This document shows, piece by piece, positions 4,027 to 5,552 of a DNA stretch of 5,552 nt. The DNA comes from DASXTS01 sp036402215 (lineage in GTDB: Bacteria > Actinomycetota > Actinomycetes > Mycobacteriales > Pseudonocardiaceae). Numbering within the stretch: position 1 is the first letter of the stretch; each line of letters starts with the position of its first letter. The position numbers were made by a program, and so were the translations under genes. The DNA lies in NCBI GenBank assembly GCA_036402215.1, contig DASWTI010000388.1, positions 1-5,552 of the forward strand, written 5' to 3'. The notes below the pieces were generated by a model that did not search any database, was not told where the DNA came from, and saw nothing but the letters and a program-made list of their open reading frames with translations.

Positions 4027-5552
4027 GGTGGGCATGGTGGGGGCGGCGCCGGCGTCGGATTCTGTGCCGTCGCCGGTGCGGGGTTGCGCGTCGCCACCGC
4101 TGTCGGGCCGCGTGTGGTCATCGGCGGTGGTGGGGGCTGCGGTGGCGTCGGGTGCGCGGGCTTCGGCGATGCGGAGCGGGCCGAGCACGAAGGGGGCGTT
4201 GGCGGTGCCCTGGTAGGTGTCGAGCCAGGTGCGGGCGCGGGCGATGGTGGTGCGCATGGTGCCGGCCGACAGATCGGTGCGGGCGAGCAGCGGTTTGAGG
4301 ACGAAGCTCGCGGTGTCCCTGGCCAGGTGCACGTCGAGCCAGCGGTGGGCCAGGGCGGCGAACGCCTCGGCGTCCTCGGTGGTGAGGCGCGGGTGGGTGA
4401 GAGCCGCGGTGAGCACGTAGCTCGCGGCGGTGGTGGCGTGGTGCACGTCGAGCCAGCCCCGCGCACAGCGCACGACGGACGGTCCGGTGTCGCGGCGGGC
4501 GAGCAGGGTGGACAGCAGCGACCGCGCGCCGAAGTTCTGGTGGTGCGCGTCGAGCCAGGTCTGGGCGAGGGTGACGACCTCGCCGGCGTCCTCGGTGGGG
4601 AGGTCGCGGCGGGTGAGGGCGGCCTGCAGCAGGTAACGGGCGCCGGCCGTGGGGTGGTGGCGCAGCCAGGAGACGGCGTGGCGCAGGACGACCTCGGTGG
4701 CGTCCGGCGGCAGGTCGGTGCGGGCGGTGCGGCCGGCGCCGACCAGCAGGGCGGTCAGGACGTGGGCGGCGTTGGTGCTGGCGCCGTGCCGGTCCAGCCA
4801 GGTGACGGCACACCTGGTCGTGGTCGCCACGTCCTCGGTGGGCAGGTCGGGGCGGGTGAGCAGGGCGTGCAGCACGAAGCCGGCGCCGATGGCGGCGTGG
4901 TGCCGGGCGAGCCAGCGGTGGGCCTGGCGGACGAGCAGGGCGGCGGTCTCCTCCGGGAGGTCGGTGCGCTGGAGCAACGGCCGCAGCAGGAAGCCGGCGT
5001 CCGGCCGGACGTGGTGCCGGCGCAGCCAGCTCACGGCGTAGCCGAGCGTGGCCTGCTGCACGTCCGGCGGCAGGTCCGTGCGGGGCCGGCCGGCCGGGGT
5101 GGTGAGTAGCGCCTTGAGCACGAAGTCCGAGTCCGGCGAACGATGGTGCAGGTCCAGCCAGGCCCGTGCCCGGGCGACGGCCACCGCGGCGACGTCCGGC
5201 GGGATGTCGGGGCGCAGCGCGAGGGACGTCAGCACGAAGCTCGCCTCGGCGGTCGCGCCGTGCTCGGCGAGCCATGAGGTCGCGTGTTCGATGACCGGCC
5301 GCACCACGTCCACCGGCAGGTCGGCGCGGCCCAGCAGGGCGTGCAGCACGAAGCTCGCGGTCACCGCGCCGTGGTGGTGGTCGAGCCACGTGACGCCATG
5401 GGCGATGGCGGCGGCCGCGCCACGGGGTTCGCCCGGCCGCGCCGGAGGGGCCGGCACGACGGGCCTCGGCGGCGGCACCGGGACAGCGGGCCTCGGCGGC
5501 GGAGCCGGCACGGCGGGCCCCGGCGGTGCCGGGACAGTGGGCCTCGGCGGTG
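4024..5552 (-). CDS. WL-repeat alpha-solenoid protein with Pro-rich linker (5' end outside window)
   Basis: The minus-strand frame is open from the right edge to TGA at 4026-4024. GTG 5511 could formally start it, but the frame continues upstream in the same proline repeat and has no ribosome-binding site there, so the true start lies outside. Counting from GTG 5511: residues 1-29 are a Pro/Arg nonapeptide repeat. Residues 42-455 are eleven repeats starting at W42, 80, 118, 162, 200, 238, 282, 319, 353, 391 and 429, usually 38 residues long, approximate consensus WLDxHHxxxxASFVLxALLxRxDLPxEDxxxxxxxAxx. The tail (456-495) is Thr/Asp/Gly-rich. Each unit should form two amphipathic helices, giving a superhelical binding scaffold. 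The family is not recognised and does not match TPR consensus positions. Third codon positions are nearly all G/C in this frame, which marks this strand as coding. The catalytic or effector part, if any, is to the right. Confidence 0.88.
   Translation of the reverse strand, partial: PPRPTVPAPPGPAVPAPPPRPAVPVPPPRPVVPAPPARPGEPRGAAAAIAHGVTWLDHHHGAVTASFVLHALLGRADLPVDVVRPVIEHATSWLAEHGATAEASFVLTSLALRPDIPPDVAAVAVARARAWLDLHHRSPDSDFVLKALLTTPAGRPRTDLPPDVQQATLGYAVSWLRRHHVRPDAGFLLRPLLQRTDLPEETAALLVRQAHRWLARHHAAIGAGFVLHALLTRPDLPTEDVATTTRCAVTWLDRHGASTNAAHVLTALLVGAGRTARTDLPPDATEVVLRHAVSWLRHHPTAGARYLLQAALTRRDLPTEDAGEVVTLAQTWLDAHHQNFGARSLLSTLLARRDTGPSVVRCARGWLDVHHATTAASYVLTAALTHPRLTTEDAEAFAALAHRWLDVHLARDTASFVLKPLLARTDLSAGTMRTTIARARTWLDTYQGTANAPFVLGPLRIAEARAPDATAAPTTADDHTRPDSGGDAQPRTGDGTESDAGAAPTMPT
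4147..5388 (-). repeat. Eleven WL repeats (114-bp period) in the solenoid gene
   Basis: Repeat lengths in order are 38, 38, 44, 38, 38, 44, 37, 34, 38 and 38 residues plus a 27-residue partial. Repeats 3 and 6 share an inserted segment (AGRPRT and AGRTART) before DLPPD and end in AVS. Their followers (4 and 7) both begin WLR, and repeats 5 and 8 share RCA near their ends. This implies duplication of a three-repeat block. On the plus strand the blocks GTCGAGCCA and GCACGAAGCTCGC recur at multiples of about 114 bp, showing recent amplification or gene conversion. Confidence 0.85.
5425..5552 (-). repeat. Pro/Arg nonapeptide repeat (27-bp units) at right edge
   Basis: Plus-strand GGGCCTCGG or its variant GGGCCCCGG begins at 5461, 5488, 5515 and 5539 (spacings 27, 27 and 24). 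In the minus-strand gene the unit reads VPxPPxRPx, for example VPAPPPRPA and VPVPPPRPV, with one shortened copy VPAPPGPA. It forms a stiff, extended linker between the WL repeats and whatever lies further N-terminal. The PPxRP pattern is the kind of sequence SH3-like modules bind, but no partner is indicated. Confidence 0.8.

Noticed and set aside
3910..5109. A plus-strand frame of about 400 codons with a PE_PGRS-like (Gly-Gly-Thr)n start, antisense to the solenoid gene
   Set aside because: It begins in the 9-bp minisatellite and then simply mirrors the WL repeats. It lacks a ribosome-binding site, its third codon positions do not show the expected G/C bias, and the opposite strand gives a coherent helical repeat protein.

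Overview
The window is very GC-rich (well over 70% G+C by eye), and its genes show almost exclusive use of G or C at third codon positions. This, together with glycine/proline-rich low-complexity segments, a membrane-anchored Hanks-type Ser/Thr kinase and a possible leaderless start, points to a high-GC actinomycete. Genus cannot be fixed from the sequence.

Layout: (1) Bases 1-326 hold the 5' end of a minus-strand gene that runs off the left edge. Only its disordered Gly/Pro/Tyr/Arg-rich N-terminus is present. (2) Bases 327-898 are noncoding between this gene and a divergent plus-strand gene. They carry a cluster of TACCTAC-type half-sites resembling a TetR-family operator (640-691), a strong stem-loop (725-766) and a second hairpin (841-865). 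(3) Bases 899-1600 encode a compact 233-residue alpha/beta hydrolase, followed at once by a terminator-like hairpin. (4) Bases 1601-2237 contain no convincing gene but hold a 15-bp direct repeat, a 33-bp tandem repeat and small palindromes in front of the next gene. (5) Bases 2238-3872 encode a transmembrane Ser/Thr protein kinase with a long Gly/Ser linker and a short, basic-ended extracytoplasmic tail. (6) Bases 3873-4026 contain a 9-bp minisatellite between two convergent genes, and its last unit supplies the stop codon of the right-hand gene. (7) From 4024 to the right edge, on the minus strand, lies the C-terminal part of a large protein. It has a nonapeptide proline/arginine repeat leading into eleven copies of a 'WL..HH' repeat of about 38 residues, predicted to form an alpha-solenoid. 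Its N-terminus lies outside the window.

The most unusual item is the WL-repeat protein. I do not recognise its repeat as TPR, HEAT, ARM, SEL1 or PPR. It shows signs of recent internal amplification: two 44-residue units three repeats apart and near-identical DNA blocks. A repeat array behind a Pro-rich linker suggests the sensing or scaffold half of a modular protein whose catalytic or effector domain lies to the right of this window. Its convergent neighbour is a receptor-like kinase, so a functional pairing is possible but unproven. The hydrolase and the left-hand gene have no evident link to it.
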